NCBI RefSeq assembly: GCF_027531705.1
Contig: NZ_JAPZSP010000018.1
Location: forward strand, 300,934 to 364,933
Origin: Flavobacterium sp.
Lineage (GTDB): Bacteria; Bacteroidota; Bacteroidia; Flavobacteriales; Flavobacteriaceae
DNA: 64,000 nt
Reading direction: 5' to 3'
The translations under genes and the position numbers were made by a program. Every line of letters begins with the position of its first letter. Position 1 is the first letter of the stretch. The notes beneath the pieces are model-generated. The model had not been told where the DNA came from, ran no database searches, and saw only the letters and a list, made by a program, of their open reading frames with translations. Shown here in pieces: positions 33,586-43,212 of this stretch.

Positions 33586-34566
33586 CTAATACGGATAAAC
33601 ATTTGATACAGTGTCATCATTATTTAAAAAATTAGTAATCACAGTATCATTTAATTTGAATAAATAGGTTTTGGTTTTTGGAGTAAAGTTTTCACCCATT
33701 ATAGTTAGAACTCCTCTGTTACTATCGCTAGCCAATTCTACATCTAAACTTGCCCAACCGGTAATTCCAGTAACAATAACTTTGGTAATAGCAGTTTTGG
33801 TAGTCATATCTATAATTCTGATTTTTATATCTGAACCGTCTTTAAAAGGGATAACAGCATACTTTCCATCTTGCGTAAAATTTCCATCTCTTATTTGATA
33901 TGGGTCAACTCCAGCAAAATTTTCAGTATGATAAGGTCCGCCAGCACCACCATCAAGGCTTAAATCTATAATCTGCACATTTGGTGTAGCGCTTAATGTA
34001 TTGGCATCTAACAGAATATATTTTCTGTCATTTGTAATGTCTACAATACTACCATAATAGCCAGTTGCTTCTTGTAATCCTGTTCCGTCAGCATTGATAG
34101 TTCCAAACTTTACTGCATTGGTTGTGTTGTGTCTTTTAGCAAAATGAATTTTACCATCTGTACAATATTTAATCGCAATAATTTGATAATCTGTTGTAGA
34201 AAACAATTCGGTATCGTTGCTCCCATTTGCATATACAATTCGTAACGAATTTGTAATTGTAAAAGAAGGACTACCTGCATTTTGCGAATCGATATAGGCA
34301 ATTTTTTCGGCATTTGGTCCAATGGAAAGTTGTTTGATGTAGCTACTAGAGTTTACTTTTCTATTTAGAATAGTGGTCTCACTTGCTCCTAATGGTGAAA
34401 TGGTATTGATTTTGGCAGAATCAATAACAAACAATTTTAATTCGGCTGCATTAATTGGATTGTTATTGTTGGGCGTTAACGATTCCTCATCGGTTGATGA
34501 ACAAGAAAAAATCGTAAATACAATACCAATAAATAATAAGGTTTTAAAAAGTGCTTTTGTTTTCAT
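33586..34566 (-). CDS. Predicted lipoprotein with beta-propeller-like body (first gene of surface operon A)
   Basis: A 326-aa lipoprotein of unknown function. Signal MKTKALFKTLLFIGIVFTIFSC followed by SSTDEES, matching the acidic surface-export signal of Bacteroidota lipoproteins. The body has repeated IIDLSLDGG / IRIIDMTTKT-type strands like TolB or WD40 propellers. ATG 34566 is chosen; the longer frame to 34620 crosses the promoter and operator. It follows response regulator A by an operator and -7-like box. Confidence 0.75.
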   Translation of the reverse strand: MKTKALFKTLLFIGIVFTIFSCSSTDEESLTPNNNNPINAAELKLFVIDSAKINTISPLGASETTILNRKVNSSSYIKQLSIGPNAEKIAYIDSQNAGSPSFTITNSLRIVYANGSNDTELFSTTDYQIIAIKYCTDGKIHFAKRHNTTNAVKFGTINADGTGLQEATGYYGSIVDITNDRKYILLDANTLSATPNVQIIDLSLDGGAGGPYHTENFAGVDPYQIRDGNFTQDGKYAVIPFKDGSDIKIRIIDMTTKTAITKVIVTGITGWASLDVELASDSNRGVLTIMGENFTPKTKTYLFKLNDTVITNFLNNDDTVSNVYPY

Positions 34567-34589
34567 AATCTTTGATTTAAAGTTCAATA

Positions 34590-34638
34590 CAAAGATTAGA
34601 AATAGGTAAAAGTCAATCAATTAGCCGAACGGCTTATA
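34590..34638 (-). promoter_or_regulatory. Operator A2 and -7-like box before surface operon A
   Basis: The palindrome AATTAGCCGAACGGCTTATA spans 34619-34638 and abuts the response regulator A stop codon. On the minus strand AATCTTTG (34590-34597) is a one-mismatch -7 box, starting 29 bp from the palindrome on the plus coordinate. The ATG follows 24 bp later. The right half CGGCTTAT is identical to operator A1. I infer a binding site for response regulator A. Confidence 0.6.
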
Positions 34639-35286
34639 TTACAAGAGCTTGTTTTGTTTGGCTTTTTGTAATGCCTCAATTCGATTGTGAGCTTGAAGTT
34701 TGGTATAAATATTCTCGATATGCTTTTTAACCGTTGAGAATGACAAAAACAAATTATCTGCAATAGCTTGATTCTTTAAACCTTTAGATAATTGTTCTAA
34801 AACTTGCAATTCGCGAGCAGATAACAAAACGGTTTCTTTATCTTTTGGATTTTCAATAGCCATTGGATTATTCAATAGTTTCATTGCTTTGAGCGCTATA
34901 GATGGCGACATAGCTGCACCGCCATCGAGAATTTCATTTATAGATTGGTAAACTTTTTCAGCTTTAGCATCTTTTAATAAATAGCCGTCTGCTCCTGCTT
35001 TTATAGCATTAAAAATATTTTCATCATTTTCAAAAACAGTTAGTATTAAAATTTTAATTTGTGGATACTTATTTTTTATAATTTCAGTTGCCTGAATACC
35101 ATTCATAATAGGCATTTCGATATCCATTAATATCAAATCGAAAATATGATTTTTTTCTAAAACGTCTATTGCCTCTTGTCCATTGGAAGCGGTTTCTTTA
35201 ATGAGTAAATCTGTAAAAACAGAAAGTTTTTCTTCGATTGCTTTTTGCAGAAAAAAATTATCATCAACTAATAGTAGTTTCTTCAT
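34639..35286 (-). CDS. LuxR/NarL-type response regulator (cassette A)
   Basis: A 215-aa regulator with an N-terminal receiver domain (acidic pocket D8/D9, phospho-acceptor D55 in LILMDIEMP, Lys in YLLKD) and a C-terminal LuxR helix-turn-helix (ELQVLEQLSKGLKNQAIADNLFLSFSTVKKHIENIYTKL). It is 2 bp after the kinase gene. It resembles the cassette B regulator over its whole length; the recognition helix differs mainly as SFSTVKKHI versus SPGTIRKHV. It probably activates its own cassette and surface operon A. Confidence 0.92.
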   Translation of the reverse strand: MKKLLLVDDNFFLQKAIEEKLSVFTDLLIKETASNGQEAIDVLEKNHIFDLILMDIEMPIMNGIQATEIIKNKYPQIKILILTVFENDENIFNAIKAGADGYLLKDAKAEKVYQSINEILDGGAAMSPSIALKAMKLLNNPMAIENPKDKETVLLSARELQVLEQLSKGLKNQAIADNLFLSFSTVKKHIENIYTKLQAHNRIEALQKAKQNKLL

Positions 35287-35288
35287 AT

Positions 35289-37205
35289 TTACAGCGTAAT
35301 AGTAATCAAATAATTAGTTCCTTTATCTTGTTGGGAATGAACTTTTAGCATTCCATTTATTTCCCGAACTCTATTTTGAATATTGGTTAAACCGAACGAT
35401 TTTTTCTTTTTTTCATCAAAGTTAAATCCAATACCATTATCTTGAATTTCCATTTCCAAATTGTTTTGATTTTGAGTAATAATTACTGAAATCTGACTTG
35501 AATTTGCGTGTTTTAGTGCATTATTAACAATTTCTTGCAAAACTCTAAAAATATTTATGGCTTGTTTTGACGACAATTGGATGTTGTTTTTTACATCAAA
35601 ATTAAAATCGAATTTTGTATTCTCAACCGATTCACTTGCGTCTTTTATATAGTTTAGCATTTTGTTTTTCAATTCTTCCAAATCAAGACTTTTAGAATTT
35701 AAAACCCAAATAGTATCGCGTAATTCTGTTATAGATTTATTAGCAAAATTTGAAACACTTTCAATTTTTTTACTACTATTTTCATCAAATTTTACTGGTG
35801 CATTTTTCAAATTATCTAAAATTGATATAATAAATGTTAATTGCGAACCCACATTGTCATGCAATTCTCTTGAAATATCTAATCTTTGTTCTTGAATTTT
35901 ATAATTGGATTGTTCTTGTAGCAATTCTTTCTCAAGTTTGGCTTGATTTTTTTGTTGTTTCGTTTTCAAAACTTGATTCCTAAAAAGAAGCAAGCCTATT
36001 ATTGCAATACTTGAAATAAGTAATAACCAAATATTTTTTTGTTTGGCTTCAGCTTGTTGCTTTAGAATTTGTTTTTCTTTTTTTTCGGTAAGGTATTTGG
36101 TTTCGAGCTCAGCAACATGTTTAGAATTTTCAATAGAAAAATTTTCATTTAATAAATTATAGTATAACGTAATATATTCATCACCTTTCTGAATATTATT
36201 TAGAGCAAAGTTGGTTGAAGCAGCTACTTTATATAAATCTGGAGCAAAAGTTTTTAAATCTTTATTTTCATTCAATATTTTTAAGGCATTATCACAATAT
36301 TTAAGCGACAATTGGTAATTTTTCAATTTATTATAACATAAAGAAATATATGTATTTAATAGAATTTCTTCTTTCGGAGATGTGGCATTCTTTTCTCTTA
36401 TTTTTTTTGCTTCTAAATTTAATAAAAGTGCCTTCTGATAATTTTCTAAATCTAAATAAACGCTTCCTAAATTCTCAGTTATTTTAGAATATTCAATTAA
36501 ATTGTTTGATTTTTTTGCAACATCAATACCTTTATTAAAAATTAAAATTGCATTTTTATAATCATTCTTATTTCTGTAACAAATACCAATATTGTTTAAC
36601 GATATTGCTTGGTCTTTATAAAGATTATCTTTTAATCGAATAACGTATGCTTTGTTATGAAAACTAATTGCTTTATCAAAAAGTCTCATTTCTTGATAAA
36701 TAAGTCCAATATTATTATAACAAATAGATTCGTTTATTTTTTTACCAACTGGAAGCTTATCATTTATTTTTAAAGCTGCAAAAAAATAACTTAATGCCTC
36801 ATTCCAATTCCCTTTGTTCCAATTATACATTCCTAAATTGTTAACAGAACGAGCTTCCATAACTTTGAAGTTATGTCTTTTGCTAAAAACTAACGATTTT
36901 TGAAAATAATAATTTGCAGAATCTGAATTTCCTGAAATATCATGAAAAATACCCTTAATATTTAATATTTCATTTTGCCCATAAAGTATTTTTTTAGATA
37001 ACGCAATTTTTTCTGATTTTCTTAAAAATTCTTTTGCTCTTTTCTCATCATTAAAAATATAACTAAAAGCAATTTTATTTAAAACTGAAACTTTAACAGA
37101 ATCATTTTTTGTTGATTCAGCAATAACTTTTAGACTGTCAATTTCATTGTTATTTTGAGAGAAACAAAAAATTGGTATAATAATCAACAATAATATCTTC
37201 CTCAT
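35289..37205 (-). CDS. TPR sensor histidine kinase (cassette A)
   Basis: A 638-aa kinase. Signal peptide MRKILLLIIIPIFCFSQ, a periplasmic array of about six TPR repeats (about residues 60-330; NNIGLIYQEMRLFDKAISFHNKAY and similar), one membrane segment near 385-400 (LLISSIAIIGLLLF), a coiled coil, HisKA_3 with the phospho-acceptor His in ISRELHDNVGSQL, and a HATPase domain (NNALKHA, DNGIGFN, GLTNIQNRV). ATG 37205 is chosen over a TTG further upstream. It abuts the small membrane protein gene. Confidence 0.9.
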   Translation of the reverse strand: MRKILLLIIIPIFCFSQNNNEIDSLKVIAESTKNDSVKVSVLNKIAFSYIFNDEKRAKEFLRKSEKIALSKKILYGQNEILNIKGIFHDISGNSDSANYYFQKSLVFSKRHNFKVMEARSVNNLGMYNWNKGNWNEALSYFFAALKINDKLPVGKKINESICYNNIGLIYQEMRLFDKAISFHNKAYVIRLKDNLYKDQAISLNNIGICYRNKNDYKNAILIFNKGIDVAKKSNNLIEYSKITENLGSVYLDLENYQKALLLNLEAKKIREKNATSPKEEILLNTYISLCYNKLKNYQLSLKYCDNALKILNENKDLKTFAPDLYKVAASTNFALNNIQKGDEYITLYYNLLNENFSIENSKHVAELETKYLTEKKEKQILKQQAEAKQKNIWLLLISSIAIIGLLLFRNQVLKTKQQKNQAKLEKELLQEQSNYKIQEQRLDISRELHDNVGSQLTFIISILDNLKNAPVKFDENSSKKIESVSNFANKSITELRDTIWVLNSKSLDLEELKNKMLNYIKDASESVENTKFDFNFDVKNNIQLSSKQAINIFRVLQEIVNNALKHANSSQISVIITQNQNNLEMEIQDNGIGFNFDEKKKKSFGLTNIQNRVREINGMLKVHSQQDKGTNYLITITL

Positions 37206-37214
37206 AAATTTCAA

Positions 37215-37466
37215 TTATTTTAAATGTTTATCAATTAAATATTTATGCAACTCCAAAACTTGACTTGAGAGTTCATTAATTTCTAACTTATCTACAGAAT
37301 CTAAATCAAATTTTTTCTCTAAAACCAAAATTTTCACTTTTAGAATTTCTATTTCACTTTTAAATTTATTGGCTTCCAAAAAATATTTCTTTTTTAGACT
37401 AATTGATTTGTAATACAATAATAAGCAAATAATTAGCAAAATAAAAACAACAATCATTTTTTCCAT
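37215..37466 (-). CDS. Small membrane coiled-coil protein (cassette A)
   Basis: An 83-aa protein of unknown function. One N-terminal membrane segment (about residues 4-21, MIVVFILLIICLLLYY) is followed by heptad-rich charged helices (residues 28-80). It is the first gene of cassette A, immediately before the kinase. The same slot in cassette B holds a protein of the same design, with similar C-termini (INELSSQVLELHKYLID versus VKKLSEEIVNLQKILLE). I infer a kinase partner or modulator. Confidence 0.75.
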   Translation of the reverse strand: MEKMIVVFILLIICLLLYYKSISLKKKYFLEANKFKSEIEILKVKILVLEKKFDLDSVDKLEINELSSQVLELHKYLIDKHLK

Positions 37467-37489
37467 TTTTACATTTTTTAGGCGTTCAA

Positions 37490-37540
37490 CAAATCTATTG
37501 AAAATGGAAACTACAATTCAATAAGGAATTCGGCTTATTC
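37490..37540 (-). promoter_or_regulatory. Operator A1 and -7 box of cassette A
   Basis: The palindrome AATAAGGAATTCGGCTTATT (37521-37540) lies 31 bp (plus-coordinate start to start) above a perfect -7 box TAGATTTG (minus strand, 37490-37497). The palindrome is centred near -43 and no -33 element is seen, as expected for an activated promoter. The cassette ATG is 23 bp below the box. Confidence 0.65.
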
Positions 37541-37553
37541 TTAAAAATTTTTA

Positions 37554-37588
37554 TGAATAAAAAAACGGCTTTCTCTCAAAAGCCGTTT
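37554..37588 (-). terminator. Terminator of surface operon B
   Basis: Stem AAACGGCT / AGCCGTTT extended by T/A, loop TCTCTCAA, and a U-run on the minus strand (A-run at 37554-37562). It separates surface operon B from cassette A. Confidence 0.88.
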
Positions 37589-37608
37589 AGTGAAATTTAA
37601 AATTTCTT

Positions 37609-38508
37609 TTACTTTAAATCATCCACAAAATCATAGGAAAGTACGCTTACATTAAACGATTTCACGTATTCTTTATCAAAAATTTTGCTTCCTTCTTTGC
37701 TTCCATCTTTATTAACGACTTCTGAAAATTCGAAAAAGTTGGTCAGTGAATCTTCAAAATCATCATATTCTACAGCGCGACAATTTAAGATTGCTCCGGT
37801 TTTCCCGTAAACATAATTAGTTTCATATTCATCTAAACCATCGTCTAAAAGAATTCTATTTGCTTTGGAATCATATTTATATTGATAGGTTATTTTGCCT
37901 AATGAATCTGATATATCTTTTGAAATTAAAAGATTGTTTTCAAACTTCTCAATAATTTGTGAAGCTTCTTTACCATTAGAGTATCCAATTGACACTATTG
38001 AATAATTGGTTGGAGAAGTGTATTTGTAATCTGATTGTTCTATGAGAACATTTTCATTTTGAAAAGTTTTGGTTTTGATTACTTTATCTGTTTTGTCATA
38101 AGTAAACTCTTTATACGACTTATCATTTCCAGAATATGTTACTTCTTTTAAAAGATTGTTTTTATCATAAAAAAACTCTTTGAAAAGATAATATTGAGGC
38201 TTTTCATAGTCTTCGGCTTTCTTTATGGAAATCAATTGCTTCTTATCGTTATATTCGTAGGATTTGACTTGAGAAAAACGTCCTAAATAATTATCTAAAA
38301 TATAATCAATTTTTAGCAAACCGTTTTCAAAAATTAAAATGTGTTTTTCAACCGTTTTATATTTACCTAATTCAACATCATATTTATAAGTAAAAGTATT
38401 GTAGTTCTTGACATCATTAGAAAGTGAATAGTCAGATACTTTGTATTTTTCTATTTGTGCATTGCTTACAACTGTAATTAATAATGCTATTAAAAGTAAT
38501 TTTTTCAT
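37609..38508 (-). CDS. Secreted YD-repeat-like protein (third gene of surface operon B)
   Basis: A 299-aa protein with signal peptide MKKLLLIALLITVVSNAQ. The mature part has repeated strands such as YEYNDKKQLISIKK, FFYDKNNLLKEVTY, YKYDSKANRILL and NYVYGKTGAIL, resembling the YD/RHS beta-strand repeat used in shell-like or fibrous proteins, but short. No catalytic motif is visible. It ends operon B and is followed by a terminator. Confidence 0.75.
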   Translation of the reverse strand: MKKLLLIALLITVVSNAQIEKYKVSDYSLSNDVKNYNTFTYKYDVELGKYKTVEKHILIFENGLLKIDYILDNYLGRFSQVKSYEYNDKKQLISIKKAEDYEKPQYYLFKEFFYDKNNLLKEVTYSGNDKSYKEFTYDKTDKVIKTKTFQNENVLIEQSDYKYTSPTNYSIVSIGYSNGKEASQIIEKFENNLLISKDISDSLGKITYQYKYDSKANRILLDDGLDEYETNYVYGKTGAILNCRAVEYDDFEDSLTNFFEFSEVVNKDGSKEGSKIFDKEYVKSFNVSVLSYDFVDDLK

Positions 38509-38513
38509 AATTA

Positions 38514-39809
38514 TTAGTTATTAGGAATTAATATTACATCGGAAACTGTTTTGGGTTGAGGTTTGGTGTTTATAGCCTTGACAATTGAAACTAACAATCC
38601 GTTTGGAGATCCTTCTATTGCAGAAATTTTTTCTCCAGAAAGTGTTAAATTAGGTCTGTCAACAACAAAAGTTGAACCTGATAATTTGTACAAGTTTTTA
38701 TCAAATCCCCAAATTAAGTAAACATTATCTCCAGTGAACTTTAATTCTTTAAAAGTTCTTATTGATCCTGATGTAATTGGAATTGACGTTGGTATACTAA
38801 CACCTATTTTTACCACCTCTATGGTGGTTCCATTGAATTTATAAATATCTAAAATATCAGAATTGTAGCGTCTTACTACCATATATGGATTATTTAGATT
38901 ATTCGGGTTTTTGTGTAATGTAATAGTGTTTACAGAAGCCCATCCTGAACCAATACTACCAATTCCATCTAAACTGGTGACATTACTAAAAGTGCTTCCG
39001 TCGTAGCTAATAATATTGATTTTTCCGTTAGAAAGATTTGAAGTGTAACTCAACCAAGCCCAAAAAACTTTGTCGGCATTACCAACTTTTGAAGAATCAT
39101 TAGTCAATGGAATATTAGTGCCGCTACCTGGTACAACTTCAATTCCGGGAACTGGATAGCTTAACCAAGAAAAATTAGTTGGGTTATATCGATAAAGTCT
39201 CGGTAAACCACCATCAGAATTATATCCCATACTCAACATGAAATTGGCGTGATTTATCGTGTGCATATATCCTTGATTGGAACTAGCTGAAATAGCTCCT
39301 GAAAAAAAATTTGGACTATGCACATATATTCGAGTTCCAACAAAACCGAACGATCCGTGTGCGCCACTGGTGGAATTATAGGAAATCAAACGGGTATAAT
39401 TGGTGTCTATTTCAAAATCATCGTTGGCAGATGTAGATTGTAAAAATACATTATTGGTAGTCGATTCTTTATTGTAATCTCCTTGACAATTCAAAACAGC
39501 ACCATAACCTGCCAGCCCAATTGCTGGTAGTGAATATCCAGCAAAAACAGAAAATATACCATTATCATCAATTATCTTATAAATTTCTGCTGAATGATTA
39601 TTGAAATTATCGTTATTTCCTTCAATTGGAGCATCTCTATACAATCTATACTTGAAAGTTGTACCATTATTGGCATAAAAAGTTTTAGCTGGATCAATTT
39701 CTTGAGCGATTGTGCTTGTGCTATTATTGCTCGTTTCTTCATCTGAAGAAGAACAAGAATTTAAAGTCAAAGAAAAGACTATTACTAGGTTGTAAAGTAT
39801 TTTTTTCAT
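38514..39809 (-). CDS. Predicted lipoprotein with beta-propeller-like body (second gene of surface operon B)
   Basis: A 431-aa lipoprotein of unknown function. Signal MKKILYNLVIVFSLTLNSC followed by SSSDEETSNN, an acidic surface-export signal like that of the operon A lipoprotein. The body is beta-rich with YDGSTFSNVTSL, YKFNGTTIEVVKI and YKLSGSTFVVDRP repeats spaced as in propellers. ATG 39809 is chosen; the longer frame overlaps the barrel gene. Confidence 0.72.
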   Translation of the reverse strand: MKKILYNLVIVFSLTLNSCSSSDEETSNNSTSTIAQEIDPAKTFYANNGTTFKYRLYRDAPIEGNNDNFNNHSAEIYKIIDDNGIFSVFAGYSLPAIGLAGYGAVLNCQGDYNKESTTNNVFLQSTSANDDFEIDTNYTRLISYNSTSGAHGSFGFVGTRIYVHSPNFFSGAISASSNQGYMHTINHANFMLSMGYNSDGGLPRLYRYNPTNFSWLSYPVPGIEVVPGSGTNIPLTNDSSKVGNADKVFWAWLSYTSNLSNGKINIISYDGSTFSNVTSLDGIGSIGSGWASVNTITLHKNPNNLNNPYMVVRRYNSDILDIYKFNGTTIEVVKIGVSIPTSIPITSGSIRTFKELKFTGDNVYLIWGFDKNLYKLSGSTFVVDRPNLTLSGEKISAIEGSPNGLLVSIVKAINTKPQPKTVSDVILIPNN

Positions 39810-39814
39810 TTTTA

Positions 39815-40510
39815 TTAAAATATATATTGAACACCCCAACCTAGATGATTACTTTTGAAAGAAGATGTTCCGCCGCCAGCATTTTTCCATGAATATTTTC
39901 CAAAATCGAAAACAGCGTTGCAAATCCATTTGTTAGAATCTGACTGAAAAATTATTGGTTGAACACCCCAACCAACATATTTCATGTTTCTTTTTGTAGT
40001 TCTATCGGGAAAATTATAAGTATCAACATAAGGTGTTTCTAAGATAGTTGCAGAACTCGAACCATAATCAAAGTGCAAACTATTGAAAACAGAATAAACA
40101 CCTATCCAAGTTATGTACTCAATAAAAGCATTATTAATATTTGGAAGCGCTTTTTCAAGACCATCTTCGTTTCTTCCGCTAAACGAGATTGGGTAAATTC
40201 TTGCCTTATAACTTGTGACCGAAGTTTTCATTTCAACAAGTCTGTCATTTGACAAAAAATTAGCATAATCTTGACCCAAAACGACTGCACCTCTAACACC
40301 AAATTTTGTGTTTTTAGAAAAATTTTGATGATATGACAATTCGCCTTCAGCAAATAGTTGTAATGCTTTGCCTTTTACAGCTGCTGCTCCCAAATCATCT
40401 CCAGGTTTTGAAAAAGACATTCCCGAATTAAATTTTACAGCAAATTGAGCCGATGTGTTTTGAAAAGTAAATGCCAAAAAAAGCATTGAAATTAAAAGTG
40501 ATTTTTTCAT
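39815..40510 (-). CDS. Predicted outer-membrane beta-barrel (first gene of surface operon B)
   Basis: A 231-aa protein. Signal MKKSLLISMLFLAFTFQNTSAQ. Alternating amphipathic strands (FAEGELSYHQNFS, KTSVTSYKARIYPISF, NKWICNAVFDFGKYSW) and a C-terminal GWGVQYIF ending in Phe are typical of small outer-membrane barrels. No named family is recognised. It is the first gene after the cassette B regulator and its operator. Confidence 0.75.
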   Translation of the reverse strand: MKKSLLISMLFLAFTFQNTSAQFAVKFNSGMSFSKPGDDLGAAAVKGKALQLFAEGELSYHQNFSKNTKFGVRGAVVLGQDYANFLSNDRLVEMKTSVTSYKARIYPISFSGRNEDGLEKALPNINNAFIEYITWIGVYSVFNSLHFDYGSSSATILETPYVDTYNFPDRTTKRNMKYVGWGVQPIIFQSDSNKWICNAVFDFGKYSWKNAGGGTSSFKSNHLGWGVQYIF

Positions 40511-40556
40511 AATAATCTTCAGAATTAGTTAAACATTTTTGTTTTTAATTATGAAG

Positions 40557-40605
40557 TAAAATTATGCTGATGAAGTATGTAAAGAAATACGAAGAAATTC
40601 GTATT
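40557..40605 (-). promoter_or_regulatory. Operator B1 and -7-like box before surface operon B
   Basis: The palindrome AATACGAAGAAATTCGTATT (40586-40605; arms paired around GAAA) lies 29 bp above the minus-strand box TAATTTTA (40557-40564, one mismatch). It matches operator B2 at 17 of 20 positions. The hairpin could also act as a weak terminator for the regulator gene, but it has no proper U-tract. Confidence 0.6.
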
Positions 40606-40609
40606 TTGA

Positions 40610-41257
40610 TTAAATCAATTTGTTGTTTTTAGCCTTTTGAATAGCTTCTAGCTTATTATGAACCTGAAGTTTGGTATAGATATTTTCCACGTGTTTGCGA
40701 ATAGTTCCAGGTGATAGAAACAAATTCTCTGCAATAGCATTGTATTTTAAACCTTTGCTTAATTGTTCTAAAACTTCTATTTCTCTTGTTGTGAGACTGA
40801 TTTCTTCTTTAGGAATTGAATCATCAAAAACCAATGGTTCTCGTAATAATTTGAGTGTTTTTAATGCTATTGAAGGCGTCATTGCTGCACCACCAGATAA
40901 TGTTTCTTGAATACCGTTGTATAATTCTTGCGGATTAACTTCTTTTAAAAAATAACCATCAGCACCAGCTTTTATTGACTTAAAAATATTTTCATCATTA
41001 TCAAAAACGGTCAGCATTATGATTTTTATTTGAGGAAATTTGTTTTTGACGATTTCTGTTGCTTCGATGCCGTTCATTTTGGGCATTTCGATGTCCATTA
41101 AAATCAAATCGAGATTGTGATTTTTTTCTAATTTTGAAATCAATTCTTCGCCATTTATAGCTTTGAATTTAATTTCAATATCCTCAAAAAAGTCTAATTT
41201 GTCTTGAATAGCTTTTTGCAAAAAGGTATTATCATCGACTATGGCAACTTTTATCAT
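40610..41257 (-). CDS. LuxR/NarL-type response regulator (cassette B)
   Basis: A 215-aa paralogue of the cassette A regulator. Receiver domain with D8/D9, phospho-acceptor D55 (LILMDIEMP) and the Lys in YFLKE; LuxR domain EIEVLEQLSKGLKYNAIAENLFLSPGTIRKHVENIYTKL. It lies 1 bp after the kinase gene. The conserved DNA-binding domain with altered recognition-helix residues fits the related but distinct operators. Confidence 0.92.
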   Translation of the reverse strand: MIKVAIVDDNTFLQKAIQDKLDFFEDIEIKFKAINGEELISKLEKNHNLDLILMDIEMPKMNGIEATEIVKNKFPQIKIIMLTVFDNDENIFKSIKAGADGYFLKEVNPQELYNGIQETLSGGAAMTPSIALKTLKLLREPLVFDDSIPKEEISLTTREIEVLEQLSKGLKYNAIAENLFLSPGTIRKHVENIYTKLQVHNKLEAIQKAKNNKLI

Positions 41258-41258
41258 C

Positions 41259-43187
41259 TTACTTATTTTTAGGTAATAAAACAGTTATGGTTGTTCCTTG
41301 ATTTGGATTGGATTGAATTTCATATTCTCCATTCACTTCTTCAATACGTTTTTTCATATTGTGAAGACCATTCCCAAAATCTGTTGTTTCTAAATCAAAT
41401 CCTTTTCCATTGTCATTAATCTCGATTTTGATTTGATTATTGACATCTGAAACTTTTACAGCAATTTCCTTTCCATCGGAATATTTTACCGAATTATTTA
41501 CTGCCTCTTGAATGGTTCTGTAAAGATTGATTCCAATCAAAGAGGATAGTTTAATATCTTTCAATTTATCATCAATAGTAAACTTGAATTCGATATTTTC
41601 TTTGGCAGATTTTGCTTTTTCAATAAAATTGAAGATTCTGGAACGCAAATCTTCGAATGAGAATTCACTAGTGTTCATTGCCCAAATGGTGTCACGAAGT
41701 TCAATTATTGTTGACTTGGTAAAATCGCTAATTTTGGTTAATTGATTCGAAATTTTATTATCGGCAATTTTATTGGCAAATTTCAAATTATCAACTGATG
41801 AAATAATAAAAGTTAATTGTGCTCCAATATTATCATGCAAATCTCTTGAAATAGAAAGGCGTTGTTCGTGCAATTTATTTTGAGTTTCAATTTGAGCAAT
41901 AGCCGATTTCAGTTCAAACTCTTGCTCTTGTTGTTTGTTTTTTAGTTTTTGTTGACGGTAAATTAAAAACCCAACCAAACTTGTGAAAATTGTTAATAGA
42001 GAAATAATTAAAATCCATGTGTTTTTTCTTTTGTTTTCGGCTTCTTTTTCAATTAATAGTTTTTCTTTTTTTGCAGTTTGATACTTAGTTTCCAATTCAG
42101 AAGTTTGTTCTAAAATAGATGATTTTAGTTTTTTATCTTTCAAAGAAGCATATTCATCAAAATAATAAAGACTACTATCTTTCCAATTGAGATTTATACA
42201 AACGTTAGTCAGTTTCTTGTAGGTTTCAAGCAAATATCTATCGGAATCATAAACCTTGTGAATGTTCTTTATTTTCAACAAAATCTGATACGCATCACTA
42301 TATTTTTTTTCTTTACTAAATTGATCAGATTTAGCCAAAAGCAAGTTAGTTTGCTCAATTTCGGAATTGAGTTCTTTCAATAGATTTTCAGAAACTTGAT
42401 AATACTTTTTTGCATTTTTAGAATTGCCTTTTGCCATATGAATGGAACCAATTCGTTGACTCAAGGTAGAAATTCCTAAATTATCCTTACAAGATTTGCA
42501 ATTAGACAGGCTAATCTTATAGCTATTCAAGGCTTGAATAGTATCTGTTTTTTCTAAATAAACATCACCTAAAGATAGATAGGTGTGACACAAACCTTGT
42601 TGCAAATTGTTTTTTTCTAAAAAAAAGGTAGATTCTTTTAGATATTTTATTGCCTTGGGAAAGTTCTTCATTTCAAAGAAAATCAATCCTAAATTTCCTT
42701 TGGTCATTGATACAATTGTATCGTTTCTTCCTTCAAAAAATTGAATTGCCTCAATAAAATAATTGGTTGCTGGAACATATTCTTGCTTGCTTGCATAAAT
42801 GTTTCCAATATTTATTTTGGCCTTGGCAACACCTTCATAATCTTTATTGGCTGTTCTAATTTGGATTACTTTTTTGTATGCTTCCTCCGATTTTTTGAAA
42901 TTCTCTTTTCTCAAATAAACAGCTCCTAGATTAGAATAGCTTTGTGAAATCAATTTAAAATCGGACGTTTTTTTGGCAAATTCTAATGCTTTAGTACCAT
43001 AAACGAGTGCTGAATCTAGAGAAACATCAATATAATCCCAAGTTAAATCGTTGTATAGTAATGTTTTTCTATGGATATTTGAATTAGCTTTCAACTCGTT
43101 TTTTAGTTTTTGTATGTGCTTTTGAACATCTTGTGAATGAGCAAAAGTTGAAAAAACAAGCAAAAGGTAACCTAGAATTCTCTTCAT
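41259..43187 (-). CDS. TPR sensor histidine kinase (cassette B)
   Basis: A 642-aa paralogue of the cassette A kinase. Signal peptide MKRILGYLLLVFSTFAHSQ, periplasmic TPR repeats (about residues 60-340; QSYSNLGAVYLRKENFKKSEEAYKK and similar), one membrane segment (WILIISLLTIFTSLVGFLIY), coiled coil, HisKA_3 with ISRDLHDNIGAQL, and HATPase (NNSVKYSD, DNGKGFD, GLHNMKKRI). ATG 43187 is chosen; the longer frame runs back over the small protein gene. Confidence 0.9.
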   Translation of the reverse strand: MKRILGYLLLVFSTFAHSQDVQKHIQKLKNELKANSNIHRKTLLYNDLTWDYIDVSLDSALVYGTKALEFAKKTSDFKLISQSYSNLGAVYLRKENFKKSEEAYKKVIQIRTANKDYEGVAKAKINIGNIYASKQEYVPATNYFIEAIQFFEGRNDTIVSMTKGNLGLIFFEMKNFPKAIKYLKESTFFLEKNNLQQGLCHTYLSLGDVYLEKTDTIQALNSYKISLSNCKSCKDNLGISTLSQRIGSIHMAKGNSKNAKKYYQVSENLLKELNSEIEQTNLLLAKSDQFSKEKKYSDAYQILLKIKNIHKVYDSDRYLLETYKKLTNVCINLNWKDSSLYYFDEYASLKDKKLKSSILEQTSELETKYQTAKKEKLLIEKEAENKRKNTWILIISLLTIFTSLVGFLIYRQQKLKNKQQEQEFELKSAIAQIETQNKLHEQRLSISRDLHDNIGAQLTFIISSVDNLKFANKIADNKISNQLTKISDFTKSTIIELRDTIWAMNTSEFSFEDLRSRIFNFIEKAKSAKENIEFKFTIDDKLKDIKLSSLIGINLYRTIQEAVNNSVKYSDGKEIAVKVSDVNNQIKIEINDNGKGFDLETTDFGNGLHNMKKRIEEVNGEYEIQSNPNQGTTITVLLPKNK

Positions 43188-43212
43188 AACAAAGTGATAA
43201 ATAACTATAAAA

